64,000 nt of DNA, taken from the NCBI GenBank assembly GCA_942493245.1, contig OW818685.1, positions 3,100,001 to 3,164,000 on the forward strand, given 5' to 3'. The notes beneath the pieces are model-generated. The model worked only from the letters and a program-made list of their open reading frames with translations, ran no database searches and had not been told where the DNA came from. How positions within the stretch are numbered: position 1 is the first letter of the stretch; each line of letters begins with the position of its first letter. Shown in pieces: positions 18,801-28,400 of this stretch. Both the position numbers and the translations under genes were made by a program. This DNA comes from DAOPYU01 sp942493245. Lineage in GTDB: Bacteria > Sumerlaeota > Sumerlaeia > UBA8349.

Positions 18801-21800
18801 CGTTCGCTGGCGCTGGTTCCACCCAAAGGATCCCTGCAGGTAAGGCTCACCCCGCCCGAGGCAGTGGCCGCCGGGGCGCAGTGGCGGTTCGCGGGAGAGA
18901 ACGCCTGGCGCGAAAGTGGAACTTCGATAACCTGGCCAGTGGGAACTTACACGCTGGAACTCCGGGATGACCTGCCGGGGTGGTACGCCCTGCCGACAAC
19001 ACAAACGGTTGCAATCCGCGAGAACGAGGTGACCACCGCCACAGTAACTTACGTGCCCGGGCAGACCTGGCCCTTGTTTGTGACCGCGACAAATGGTTCC
19101 GTGGTCAAGTCGCCCTCGAAGACGAACTATCGGGATGGCTCGACCGTCACCCTGACAGCCGTCCCGGAAGGGGGGTACCACTTTACGGGGTGGAGTGGCG
19201 ATCTCACCACGACCACAAACCCGGTTCTTCTCACGATGGATTCGACCAGAACCCTCACGGCCCATTTCGCGTTCAACGGATACGGTTTGACTGTGAACGC
19301 CACACACGGGTATGTGGTGACTTCTCCACTACGGTCGGAGTATCCGGCGGGTACAACCGTGACCCTTTATGCCGCTGCGCGCCAGGGCTACCGTTTCACC
19401 GGCTGGACGGGGGATGTCCCGGCGGGGCAGGAAATGGTCAATCCACTGACCATTACCATGAACGCGACCAAAACGCTGGAGGCCACATTCGCAAAGGTTC
19501 CGAGCAGAATGGTACAGGCGTGGGGAGCAACCTGGCATGGAGAGTGCGATGTGCCCTCGCCCAATAATGATTTTGTGGCTGTTGCTGCGGGGAATAATCA
19601 CAGTCTGGGCTTGAAGTCAGATGGCTCGATTGTGGCGTGGGGATCCAATAATGACGATTACTCCCAATACACGGGCCAGTGCGATGTTCCTTCTCCCAAC
19701 AGTGGTTTTGTGGCTGTTGCAGCCGGGGGAAACAACAGTCTTGGTTTGAAGTCAGACGGTTCTGTTGTGGCATGGGGAGACAACGACCACGGTCAATGTA
19801 ATATCCCCTTTCCTGACAGTGGTTTTGTGGCCGTTGCAGCAGGGGAAGAGCATTGTCTGGGTTTGAAGTCCGATGGTTCTATTGTGGCGTGGGGGAAAAA
19901 TGGTTCCGGCCAGTGTAATGTTCCGGAACCCAACAACGGTTTTGTAGCCATTACAGGGGGGGGCAAGCATAGCCTGGGCTTGAAGTCCGATGGTTCGATT
20001 GTCGCGTGGGGATCCAACGATAATGGAAATAATTACTACGGAGGGCAGTGTGTTGTTCCCCTGCCAAACAGTGGTTTTGTAGGGATTGCGGCAGGTGCTT
20101 ATCACAGCATGGGTCTTAAATTGGACGGTTCGATTGTGGCGTGGGGAGACAACGACCACGGTCAATGTACCCTCCCCACTCCTAACAGTGGTTTTGTGGC
20201 CATTGTGGCGGGTGGGTGGCACAATCTGGGACTGAAGTCCGACAGTTCGATTGTGGCGTGGGGCTGGAATGCAGCTCGTCAGTGCAATGTTCCCACACCC
20301 AACAGTGATTATATCGGGATTGCAGGGGGGGACGGCCATTCGTTGGCGCTTACGGTCGGAGGCAGTCTGCAGGTAACACTTGATCCGTCTGAGGCAGCGC
20401 TTGCCGGGGCTCAATGGCGGTTAACGAACGAGAAGACCGGCGTGTGGCACGACAGTGGAACGAGTCTACCCCTCCTTGCTGAGAGAAGTTATACGGTTGA
20501 GTACAAGAAGATCGCGGGATGGCAGGAACCGGCGAATCAGACCGTAAGTATCGAGAAAAACAGGCCGATTTCTCTGACAGGTATCTATCTGGATATTCTA
20601 ACTTACTCACTTATGACCAGCGCCACACATGGTTACGTTATCCCTTCTCCAGGTCGACCGGATTATCCGGCGGGTACAACCGTGACCCTTTATGCCGCTG
20701 CGCGCCAGGGTTACCAGTTCACCGGGTGGACGGGAGATGTTTCAGCGGGACAGGAAATGGTCAATCCGCTGACTCTTATCATGGACACAACAAAAACACT
20801 GACGGCCACGTTCGGACCGGCCCCGAGTGGGATTGTGCAGGCATGGGGGGATAACGCTTACCATCAGTGTGATGTACCTTCCCCCAACAGCGGTTTTGTG
20901 GCTGTGACGGGGAGACTATTTTACAGTTTTGGGTTGAAATCTGATGGTTCAATTGCGGCGTGGGGCGACAATAGATCTGGTCAGTGTAATGTTCCTTCAC
21001 CTAACCGTGATTTTGTGGCGGTTTCGGCTGGAGGGAAGCATGGTTTGGGGTTGAAGTCCGACGGTTCGATTATAGCGTGGGGAGATAATACCTATGGTCA
21101 ATGTGCCGCCCCCTCTCCAAACAGCGGTTTTGTTGCCATTGCATCGGGAGGCGATCACAGCCTGGGGTTGAAGGCCGATGGTTCGATTGTAGCCTGGGGG
21201 TATAACAATTACGGCCAGTGCAATGTTCCCTCACCCAACAGTGGCTTCGTGGCAATTTCGGCTGGGTATTCGCACAGTCTAGGGCTGAAATCCGATGGTT
21301 CGGCTGTGGGGTGGGGGGACAATGGCTTGGGACAGTGTACTGTACCCCAGCCTAATCGCGATTTTGTGGCCGTTGTAGCAGAAAATTATGGGCAGAGTCT
21401 GGGGCTGAAGTCCGATGGCTCGATTGTACCGTGGGGGAATATCGCGGGTCTTTATACGCCTGATGGCCCTTTTGTGTCCCTTGCAGTTGGGGATTGGCAC
21501 TATCTGGGGTTGAAATCCGATGGTTCCATTGTGGCTTGGGGATCCAATGTAAATGTACATCTTTTCTATACGGGACAGTCTCACGTTCCCACGCCCAACA
21601 ATGGCTTTGTGGCGGTGGCGGCGGGAGAATTCCATTCGCTGGCGATCGCCCAGGAAGGTTCCCTGCAAGTGACGCTCGACCCACCCGGCGCTGTTGCCGA
21701 TGGGGCGCAGTGGCGCGTGACGAGCGAGACGGCGGGCGTGTGGCACAACAGCGGAGAAGTTCTTCCCTTGAATATCGGGAAAGATTACAGGATCGAATAC

Positions 21801-24800
21801 AAGGTACTCGCCGGATGGCAGGAGCCAGCGTCCCAGACCGTCAGTATCGAGGTGGACCAACAGGTCTCCCTGACCGGGATCTATCAGCGTGTTCCCACCT
21901 GTTCACTCGCGACCAGCGCCACGCAGGGGTATGTGGTCACGTCACCGTTGCGCCCGGATTATCCCCTGGGCACAACGGCAACACTCTACGCAGAAGCGCG
22001 ACAAGGATACCGGTTCTCCAACTGGACCGGGGATGTCCCAGCGGGTCAGGAGGAAACGAACCCGCTGATCCTCGCGATGGATTCAACGAAAACATTGGTA
22101 GCCGAGTTCGAACCGGCTCTGAGTGGAATCGTGAAAGCCTGGGGGGCAAACACCGATGGGCAATGTGATATCCCGAGTCCTAACAGCGATTTTGTGGCTG
22201 TCGAGGGAGGCGCCAACCACAGTCTGGGCTTGAAGAGAAACGGTTCAATTGTCGCGTGTGGATCCAACAACAGTCAATATGGTCAATATGTGGGACAGAG
22301 TGTTGTCCCCTCGCCGAACAGCGGGTTCGTCGCGGTTGCGGCGGGAGGGTCTCACAGCCTGGGTCTGAAAGCCGACGGTTCGGTGGTGGGATGGGGGGAG
22401 AACGACAGCGGTCAGTGTACCGCGCCTTCTCCCAATAAGGATTTTGTGGCGATCGCGGCGGGGTGGCATCACAGCCTGGGTCTGAAAGCCGATGGTTCTG
22501 TGGTAGCATGGGGTTCCAATAGGGATTACTGGGACGAATACCCTCTGGGCCAATGCAATGTTCCATCGCCCAACAGCGGTTTTGTGGCGATCGCGGCGGG
22601 GGCTTTTTACAGTCTGGGCCTGAAAGCCGACGGTTCGGTGGTGGCGTGGGGGGACAACAGTGATGGACAATGTATTGTTCCCTTGACAAACAAGGATTTT
22701 GTGGCGGTTTCGGCCGGGTGGAGTCACAGTCTGGGCTTGAAGTCCGACGGCTCGATTGTGGCGTGGGGGAGTTATCATTTCGTTCCGACTACAGTTCCCG
22801 CGCCCAATGGCGATTTTGTGGCGGTTGCGGCTGGAGACGCCTTCAGTCTGGGCTTGAAGTCCAACGGTTCGATTGTGGCATGGGGGGATAACCAGTCTGG
22901 CCAGTGCAATATCCCTCTTCCCAATGCCGATTATTTGTCCGTTGCCGCGGGAGGATCGCATTCTCTGGCCATTGTACGCGGAGGGACTCTGCAGGTAACG
23001 GTTTCGGCGGACCCGCCCCATGCCGGTACGGTCTCGAAAACGCCCGATCAGGATTTTTATGAGGAAGGCACATCCGTGACCCTGAACGCAGTGGCGGCGG
23101 AGGGTTACTTGTTCCGTGGGTGGGTGGATGATGCCAGTGGTACTACGATCTCTCAGGAGGCTTCCTTCATACACCAGTTGACAACCAGCGTTTCCTTAAC
23201 GGCCCGGTTCAAACCGGTTCCTCCCGGTTCCTACACGGTGGGGGCGATGGCCGATCCGGTCAATGGCGGTTCGGTGTCGAAAACACCCAACCTGGCTTTC
23301 TACCCGGAAGGCTCGACAGTAACCCTGAACGCAACGGCTGCGGACGGTTACATATTTCGCGGTTGGCTGGATGGCGCCACGACGGTCTCGTCCCAGTCCT
23401 CCTTTGTGTACACGGTGGAGACGGATAAAACCTTCATTGCGAAGTTCAGAAAGGTCACGGTGGTCCCAACCTACACACTGACCACTATGACCGATCCGGT
23501 TGAGGGCGGAACGGTGTCCAAGTGGCCCGACCAGGAAACGTATCTGCAAGGCGCTCAGGTCACGCTGACGGCGACGGCGGCGACGGGTTACCAGTTCGTC
23601 GGTTGGTACGACGGCGCGACGTTACTTTCGACGGCAACACCGTATGTGTACGCGATGCCGGCTTTGGCCAAGGCGCTCACGGCGAAGTTCTCGAAACTGG
23701 TGGTGGGTCCGGAAACTCCGACCGGTGTGACGGCGGTGGGTAACACCTACATGGTACTGGTGTCTTGGAATGCGGTGACGAGCGCGACCTACGTGGTCGA
23801 ACGTACCCTTGCCAGTACGACCGAGACGACACCGGTGGCGTGGACGACGACGGCGGTGCAGTTTGCCGACGACACGGCGGTTCCGGGCGTGACGTACGCC
23901 TACACGGTCAAGGCGGTCGACGCGCTGCAGAACGAGAGCGATCCGAGCTCGCCAGCGACGGCTTCGGTGACGGCCGAGGTGTTCTCGGCTGCGAACTACA
24001 AGGTGACGTGCAAGGGCTACACGTTGGTTCGCAGCGCTTCGAACGACCTGGTGTTCACTCCGACGATTGCCGGCTCGAACCTGGGCACGATCAAGGTCAC
24101 GCTGCTCAAGAAGATGCCCTCGAACGCGGTGGACAATGCGGCCAAGGGGATCTACTACCTGACGAGTATCACGCAGGTTCCGTTGCTGCGCGTGAACGGC
24201 AGTGTCAAGACGCTGGCGTTCGACGTTCCGGTGATGGCGCTCGTCGTTCGCGACCTGGCCAAGTCGGTTTCGGCCAAGTCGGTCACGTTCCTGACGGCGA
24301 ACGAGTTCGGCTCGATCTCGATCACGGCGACGAAGGACTCGAGCGCGGGTCTGTACGCTCGTACGTTCATCGAGACGACGAGCGCGGGCACGACGCCGAT
24401 GTCCATCAAGGTGACGGGCGCGGTGGTCGAGGAAGTCGGCTCGACGAACGCGGCTCCGCAGCCGATCAAACTGCTCAGCGTGGCGTCGAAGACGTACAAG
24501 GACGCCGCGAAGGTCAGCAAGACGAGTCTGGGCGCGATCGGTTCGTTGCCGAAGGTGGTCAACGAACTGCAGGTCGGCAACACGACGTCGGCTCCGGCCG
24601 AAGCGACTCCGTGCTCGATTACGGGCAGCGTGCTAAAGGCCATCACGGTCTCGGGCGGCCCGCTCGTGGCGGATAAGCTGGTCGGCGCGATCGACAAGGT
24701 GACGGTGGCGGCTGGCAACCTGCGCGTGGGCCTGATCCAGTCGTCTAAGGACCTGGTGCTGGTCCAGGCGACGGCGAAGAAGATCAACGGCGCGCTGGTG

Positions 24801-25094
24801 GGTGGCGCGGTCGGCACGGCCAGCCAGTCCACGGCGATGGTCGTGGCGGCGCAGCCCGCGGCGAACTCGAAGCGCGTGGCGATCAAGAAGGTGTATGGCC
24901 AGGCGGGTGTTTCGGGTTACTTCTACGCGGGTTACGACGCGGAGATGGGCGCCCCGACGCAGACGGGCGGTATCGGCGTTCTGCAGACAAAAAGCGGCCA
25001 GGTGGAAGGCGCGGCCTTCCTCGACCCGGCTCTAGTGTCGAAGATGAAGGTGTTGCCAAAGGACCAGGAGATTGTCATCAACCCAACAATGTGA
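12873..25094 (+). CDS. Giant exported RCC1-repeat protein with seven seven-bladed propellers
   Basis: 4073 residues from ATG 12873, chosen because AAGGAG lies nine bases upstream and the Sec signal peptide (MFLVWAILFLPGGIGAQA) then starts properly. Counting the (N/D)xxF phrase of each RCC1 repeat gives exactly seven repeats in each of seven blocks: about 13.25-14.08, 14.82-15.67, 16.43-17.24, 18.03-18.83, 19.50-20.36, 20.82-21.66 and 22.12-22.99 kb. Each repeat is about 36-40 residues, consensus GSIVAWGDN..GQC.VPSPN, then GFVAVAAG..HSLGLKSD. Blocks 1-4 are preceded by a module beginning F.INNG..MT.NPTVTL; blocks 5-7 instead by InlB-like repeats (Y.AGTTVTLYAAARQGYRF). PEGA-like linkers (QVTL.PP.A...GAQWR) stand between. 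The end has three InlB-like repeats, one fibronectin III domain (23.70-23.97 kb) and a 380-residue conserved C-terminal domain (from 23.97 kb) shared with the last giant gene. It is probably a surface or secreted adhesin-like protein; function unknown. Confidence 0.9.
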   Translation: MIGKSMWRMGKRMFLVWAILFLPGGIGAQAAPVVSSFKVNNGAVATVNPAVTLPNVCEGATSATHSYMASESSDFTGAVWKPYASVPLFILSNTTSGTMTVYFKVKDSANAESAVTSDTIAFGGEGYSIMAWGGNTEGQCDFPLANSGFVMLAAGGSHSLALKADGSVWTWGYNGHSQCIVPSPNRDFWAIAAGDMHSLGLNSDGSIRGWGWNVYGQCDVPAPNCDFVGIAAGQVHSLGLKSDGSIVAWGDNTYGQCSVPSPNSGFVAVVAGIANSLGLKSDGSVVAWGRNEYGECVCPQPNRGFVAIAAGNTHSLGLKSDGSIVAWGGNDYNQCVVPTPNIDFVAVAARERCSLGLKSNGSIVAWGQNGDGQCRVPMPNSGFVAAELGRQHCLSLVAEGSVLVTLTSPEAIVAGAQWRLTSEPAEVWHNSSETVKARAGLHTLVYKDVEGWTKPSDLQVEVTTAGMIRVTGNYDRVFYTLVTACRNGSIRVSPSGTRFPHGTTVTLTAQPDAGYWFDRWMGDVPTGLDRINPFVLTMDADKEIGGDFEAAPMPPAPEVSSFAINNGIAMTMNPTVTLANTCTEATSVPVVLYMVSESADFTNTTWRPYRSIPQFTLSGTSGTKTVYFKVRNSAWMESSVTSDTISLGGAGLAIVAWGDNRLNQCGVPAPNGNFLTLAGGENHSLGLKSDGSVVAWGENEGGQCDIPTPNRDFVAVAGGDLHSLGLKSDGTIAAWGASWDRGGEYVFQCHVPTPNANFVGFAAGPYHNLGLKSDGSIVAWGRGLFGQCNVPTPNSDFVAVAAGGMHSLGLKSDGSIVAWGNNVPYGQCTVPEPNTHFVVVAAGGTHSLGLKSNGTIAAWGNNNEGQCTVPEPNRDFVAIAARGLTSLALKADGSIVVWGQNVGGQFQVPPPNSGFSAIASGGGHLLALAAEGMGNVQVTLTPPAVVNAGAQWRLTSETASEWHDSAQTIRARGTQTVTFEEIYGWIQPGNLTIPIETDSNIFRAGDYRRTTWTLLATCGDNGVLQVVPAGTVFPHETTVTLTVNPKPGYWFDHWTGDVPKGQERVNPLVLTMDANKTIGVDLESGPLPPAPVIASFKINNGALMTLNPTVTLTNVCTAETSASAAHYLASESSDFTSATWHPYGPVTLFSLSPTTGTKTVYFKVRNSAGVESAVTSDTIMLGGAGFPVVAWGKNNGYPCIAPSPNQDFVAIAAGKLENLGLKSEGSIVTWTPRGEGNVVPSPNKGFIGIAVGDSHSLGLKSDGSIVAWGWNDYGQRTVPAPNSAFVAVAAGRFYSLGLKSNGSIVAWGNNSVGQCKVPTPNRDFVAIAVGDSHSLGLKSDGSIVAWGDDRYGQCFIPTPNIGFITIAAGDYHSLGLKSDGSIVAWGNNNVGQCKAPTPNLGFIALTGGDSHSLGLKSDGSVVAWGSLADGQCMIPSPNSGFVAISAWGNQSLALASQGALEVTLAPPEIIAAGARWRLQDEKTGVWHNDTVYDPVSDTSSTLLKSRVGTHTLTFEDITGWTKPADWQVELTTTGTAQVVGLYERIYCTLTTTCSSGTVLVSPVGPSFPYGTTVTLTVQPDAGTWFDRWTGDVPVGLERINPLTVIMDTTRTIGVSLASGPPPAAPVMTSFSINHGMATVVNPTVTLPNTSTAETSGSAVQYLASESPGFTSATWQPYVSIPLYRLSISSGTKTLYFKVRNSAGVESGVTSDTIVLSDSDCSVVSWGDNSSVPLSNRKFVDLAVGANHCLGLKSDGSVVAWGENRNKQCEVPAPNRDFVAVAAGNGHSLGLKSNGSIVAWGSNFLKQCTVPSPNRDFVAVTASEYRSLGLKSDGSLVAWGSTSPLPSPNSGFVAVVTGVNHCLGLKFDGSIVAWGLNKFGQCTVPLPNTDFVAIAAGEEHSLGLKSDGSIVTWGHNDQRQCDVASPNSDFVALAAGRYHSLGLKSDGTIMTWGANGRGQCTVPPPNSGISTVFAQGYRSLALVPPKGSLQVRLTPPEAVAAGAQWRFAGENAWRESGTSITWPVGTYTLELRDDLPGWYALPTTQTVAIRENEVTTATVTYVPGQTWPLFVTATNGSVVKSPSKTNYRDGSTVTLTAVPEGGYHFTGWSGDLTTTTNPVLLTMDSTRTLTAHFAFNGYGLTVNATHGYVVTSPLRSEYPAGTTVTLYAAARQGYRFTGWTGDVPAGQEMVNPLTITMNATKTLEATFAKVPSRMVQAWGATWHGECDVPSPNNDFVAVAAGNNHSLGLKSDGSIVAWGSNNDDYSQYTGQCDVPSPNSGFVAVAAGGNNSLGLKSDGSVVAWGDNDHGQCNIPFPDSGFVAVAAGEEHCLGLKSDGSIVAWGKNGSGQCNVPEPNNGFVAITGGGKHSLGLKSDGSIVAWGSNDNGNNYYGGQCVVPLPNSGFVGIAAGAYHSMGLKLDGSIVAWGDNDHGQCTLPTPNSGFVAIVAGGWHNLGLKSDSSIVAWGWNAARQCNVPTPNSDYIGIAGGDGHSLALTVGGSLQVTLDPSEAALAGAQWRLTNEKTGVWHDSGTSLPLLAERSYTVEYKKIAGWQEPANQTVSIEKNRPISLTGIYLDILTYSLMTSATHGYVIPSPGRPDYPAGTTVTLYAAARQGYQFTGWTGDVSAGQEMVNPLTLIMDTTKTLTATFGPAPSGIVQAWGDNAYHQCDVPSPNSGFVAVTGRLFYSFGLKSDGSIAAWGDNRSGQCNVPSPNRDFVAVSAGGKHGLGLKSDGSIIAWGDNTYGQCAAPSPNSGFVAIASGGDHSLGLKADGSIVAWGYNNYGQCNVPSPNSGFVAISAGYSHSLGLKSDGSAVGWGDNGLGQCTVPQPNRDFVAVVAENYGQSLGLKSDGSIVPWGNIAGLYTPDGPFVSLAVGDWHYLGLKSDGSIVAWGSNVNVHLFYTGQSHVPTPNNGFVAVAAGEFHSLAIAQEGSLQVTLDPPGAVADGAQWRVTSETAGVWHNSGEVLPLNIGKDYRIEYKVLAGWQEPASQTVSIEVDQQVSLTGIYQRVPTCSLATSATQGYVVTSPLRPDYPLGTTATLYAEARQGYRFSNWTGDVPAGQEETNPLILAMDSTKTLVAEFEPALSGIVKAWGANTDGQCDIPSPNSDFVAVEGGANHSLGLKRNGSIVACGSNNSQYGQYVGQSVVPSPNSGFVAVAAGGSHSLGLKADGSVVGWGENDSGQCTAPSPNKDFVAIAAGWHHSLGLKADGSVVAWGSNRDYWDEYPLGQCNVPSPNSGFVAIAAGAFYSLGLKADGSVVAWGDNSDGQCIVPLTNKDFVAVSAGWSHSLGLKSDGSIVAWGSYHFVPTTVPAPNGDFVAVAAGDAFSLGLKSNGSIVAWGDNQSGQCNIPLPNADYLSVAAGGSHSLAIVRGGTLQVTVSADPPHAGTVSKTPDQDFYEEGTSVTLNAVAAEGYLFRGWVDDASGTTISQEASFIHQLTTSVSLTARFKPVPPGSYTVGAMADPVNGGSVSKTPNLAFYPEGSTVTLNATAADGYIFRGWLDGATTVSSQSSFVYTVETDKTFIAKFRKVTVVPTYTLTTMTDPVEGGTVSKWPDQETYLQGAQVTLTATAATGYQFVGWYDGATLLSTATPYVYAMPALAKALTAKFSKLVVGPETPTGVTAVGNTYMVLVSWNAVTSATYVVERTLASTTETTPVAWTTTAVQFADDTAVPGVTYAYTVKAVDALQNESDPSSPATASVTAEVFSAANYKVTCKGYTLVRSASNDLVFTPTIAGSNLGTIKVTLLKKMPSNAVDNAAKGIYYLTSITQVPLLRVNGSVKTLAFDVPVMALVVRDLAKSVSAKSVTFLTANEFGSISITATKDSSAGLYARTFIETTSAGTTPMSIKVTGAVVEEVGSTNAAPQPIKLLSVASKTYKDAAKVSKTSLGAIGSLPKVVNELQVGNTTSAPAEATPCSITGSVLKAITVSGGPLVADKLVGAIDKVTVAAGNLRVGLIQSSKDLVLVQATAKKINGALVGGAVGTASQSTAMVVAAQPAANSKRVAIKKVYGQAGVSGYFYAGYDAEMGAPTQTGGIGVLQTKSGQVEGAAFLDPALVSKMKVLPKDQEIVINPTM
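13249..22990 (+). repeat. 49 RCC1-coding tandem repeats in seven blocks of seven
   Basis: At DNA level each unit is about 110-120 bp and carries near-identical phrases such as TTGAAGTCCGATGGTTCGAT and GTGGCGTGGGG. Conservation is strong enough for slippage and gene conversion between units and with the homologous gene at 42-46 kb. The blocks are separated by about 0.5-1.2 kb of linker modules, so this is not one simple tandem array. Confidence 0.9.
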
Positions 25095-25164
25095 GGTATC
25101 ATCTGGCCGAGAAATATCCCGATGGGATTTTCCGAAGAAGGGGGTGTGCATTCTGACAAATAAT

Positions 25165-25271
25165 CGCCTGTTTCAGGCGGAAGTACTCTCGATTTCGAAT
25201 GATCTTGAAATGTATTGAGAAATATACGGGACATACGTAAAGGAACCGCCTTCGTATGTCCCCTGTATTTC
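25165..25271 (+). terminator. Two hairpins downstream of the first giant RCC1 gene
   Basis: The gap 25095-25495 (401 bp) holds no gene. A small hairpin CGCCTG-TTT-CAGGCG lies at 25165-25179. A long one pairs GAAATATACGGGACATACG (25219-25237) with 25253-25271 at 18 of 19 positions (one G-T wobble, one C-C mismatch), with further AAGG/CCTT pairing inside the loop. There is no T-run, so these may end transcription with a factor or protect the mRNA end. The rest of the gap is AT-rich leader of the next gene, with no convincing promoter. Confidence 0.5.
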
Positions 25272-25495
25272 ATTGTCAAATAAATCCAGTTTTGTATTCT
25301 GTATGAGTGAAATTGGGATGGAGACCTTGATCGGATCTAAGGAATCCCATTCGAGGTGAGGACGCGGATTCGTTTTCGTCCGATTTCCTCAAGAATGTGT
25401 GTGAGGTTTTGGGACTTTGTTCCCAGATATGCATTAAAATAATCAGAAGTTCGATATTCATCTGTCTTTAAAAGTTGTCAAAGGAACGAAAAATC

Positions 25496-28400
25496 ATGAT
25501 TTTTATTTCTTCAGATTCTTCCCAGAATTCAGTGAAGCGTCTCTCCGGAAAAGGGGACGCTCGAATCTCTCTTCGCATCCATCTTCTCGTTGTTTCCTGC
25601 ATCTGTTTCCTGTGGGCTTATGTACCGTATGCCCAAGCCCAGACGGCCGTGGCCCCCACGGCGGGCGATGGCCTGACAACCGCTACGGCTTTTCAGATCA
25701 CATCGCTTGGTAACTTGGTCTGGCTCGGTGAGCGAGCCTCGGCCAACGAGACCACCGGGAAGTATTACCAGTTGATGAACAATATTGACGCGTCGGACAC
25801 GGCGAACTGGAACGACGCGGGGACCGATACGAGTGTGCTGGAAGGGTTTCGGCCCATCGGGACCGGGTCGCTTCCCTTCCGAGGCGTTTTCAATGGCAAT
25901 GGCAAAAAGATCACCGGCCTGAGCATCAACCGGCCGAACGCCGAGAAAGTCGGATTATTTGGGGTTGCCGGGTATTGGGGCGATACGGTCGGGGGCCGCA
26001 TCCTGAACCTGACGCTCGAAAACAGTTCGGTGACGGGACGTTCTATTGTTGGAAACCTGGTTGGCGATCTTTATGGAAAAGCCCAAAACTGTTCCGCCAG
26101 CGGCTCGGTGACGGGTGGATATGGAGTGGGTGGGTTGGCGGGCGAGTGTTCCTCGGACGGCCTCATTCACGCCTCTTCCGCCTCGGGTTCGGTGACCGGC
26201 ACTTCGTCTGTTGGAGGACTGGTGGGGGGCAATTACAACGGGACCGTCACCCAAAGTTCCGCAAGCGGTTCCGTAACGGGAAGTGTGGATACTGGCGGGC
26301 TGGTAGGAGACAATAATTCGAGCATTACAAATTGTTTTGCCTCCAGCACGGTGACGGGCAACTCAACTGCGGGGGGGCTGGTGGGATACAACCATTATGG
26401 TTCCATCCTGAACAGCTTTGCCACGGGGACGGTGACCGGCGACAGAAGTGTCGGAGGATTGGTTGGAAGCACTTATTCGAGCACCATTGAAAACTGCTTC
26501 GCGACGGGTGCGGCGACGGGGTTTGCCAATGTGGGAGGTATCGTCGGCGGTAATGGAGATCTGCTTGTGAGATGTTTCGCAACAGGCGCTGTGACGGGGA
26601 AGGTTGGGGTGGGCGGAGTCGCCGGTTACAACTATGGGACTGTCACAGACTGTTACTGGGACGTCGAGACCACCGGCCAGACCACCTCGGTGGGCAGCGA
26701 CACCCGTTTCGGGAAAACCACCACCCAGATGAAGCAGCAGGCCACGTTCGCGGGGTGGAATTTTTCGTCAGTCTGGGGGATCGCCGCCGGGAAAAGCTAC
26801 CCCTACCTGCGACTCTCCCCTCCCCCTTTCCGACTGAATGTCACAATTCAGGGGCCGGGAACGGTCGCGGTTCTGCCCCAGAACGCGTCGTATGCCGCCG
26901 GGACCGAGGTGGTCCTGACCGCAATCCCGGCGGACGCCACCGTGTCCTTCCTGAACTGGACCAATGCGGGGATCACTTCGACGGCCCAGTCCACCTCGCT
27001 CCTGATGGACACCCACAAGAACGTGACCGCGCATTTCCGCCGCCACTATGAAGTCCGAACCCTGGCCGAACTCCAGGCGATCGCCTCGGGCGATCTCGAC
27101 GGGCACTACACCCTGATGAACGACATTGACGCCTCGGACACCGTCAACTGGAACGACGCGGGAACCGACGCCAGCATCCGGGAAGGGTTCCGGCCTGTCG
27201 GAACCCCCTCGAATCCCACGATAACCGCTTTTCGAGGGATTTTCGACGGAGGAGGGAAAAAGATCACCGGTTTGACGATCCATCGGCCCACATCGAGTTA
27301 TGCCGGGCTTTTTGGTTATATCGGTCTGGACGCTGAAATCCGGAATCTGATCCTGGAACACGTGGATATAACGGGAAACAGATTTCTTGGCAGGCTGGCA
27401 GGAGGAATCGGGGGAGCACGGGTGGAGAATTGTTTCGTAACCGGAGGGACGGTGACCGGAAACGAATATCTCGGTGGACTGGCCGGGTCTGTTTCCGGTG
27501 CGACATTGGAACGTTGTCTATCGAGTGGGATGGTCCAGGGATTTTCTCCCGTCGGCGGGATGCTGGGAAGCGTATCCAGTAGTACAATCCTCAAGTGCTG
27601 TTCGTCGTCGGTGGTGACAGGAAAATCGGAAGTGGGAGGACTGGTGGGTTACAGTTTCGGAAACGTCTATCGGAACTGTCTCGCGACAGGCGCTGTGACG
27701 GGAACCCGGTTCGTGGGAGGCTTGGTCGGATACCACAACACCAGCACACTTGAGAACAGTTTGGCGGCCGGAAGGGTGACGGGCGATCAATTCCTGGGCG
27801 GACTGGTGGGAAATTGTCCCGAGAGTACCGTCACGGCCAGTTACTGGGACCGGGAAACCACCGGCCAGACCTCCTCAACGGGCAGCGCGGCCCCGTTCTC
27901 AAAAACGACCGCCGAGATGCGCCAGCAGGCGACTTTTACCGGGTGGGACTTTCTCTCGACCTGGAGGATTGCCGAGGGCCAGAGCTATCCCTACCTGCAA
28001 TTCGCCCCGCCACCGTTCCGTCTGGACGTGTCCGTTGTGGGGCCGGGATCGGTGGCGTTGAACCCACCGGGGGGGATATATGCTGCGGGAACCGCAGTGA
28101 CCCTGACCGCCACCTCTTCTGCCGGGGCTCAATTTACCGGTTGGGTGGGCGCCGGAACCAGCGAGACGGTTCTTTCCATTCCGTGCCGGATGGATGCTCC
28201 CCGGAGCGTGATGGCGCATTTCCGCCGGTTCTACGAGATCCGGACCCTGGCCGAACTCCAGGCCATCAACAACACCGGGGATTTTGACGGGCATTACACC
28301 CTGATGAACGATATTGACGCGTCGGCCACGGCGAACTGGAGCGACGAAGGAACGACGGGATCCCAGGGGTTCCAACCCATCGGGTGGATTTCGACCACGA

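Noticed and set aside
13249..22990. CRISPR-like regular repetition
   Set aside because: The units are coding, about 110-120 bp, diverged and in frame; there are no short identical repeats with unique spacers.
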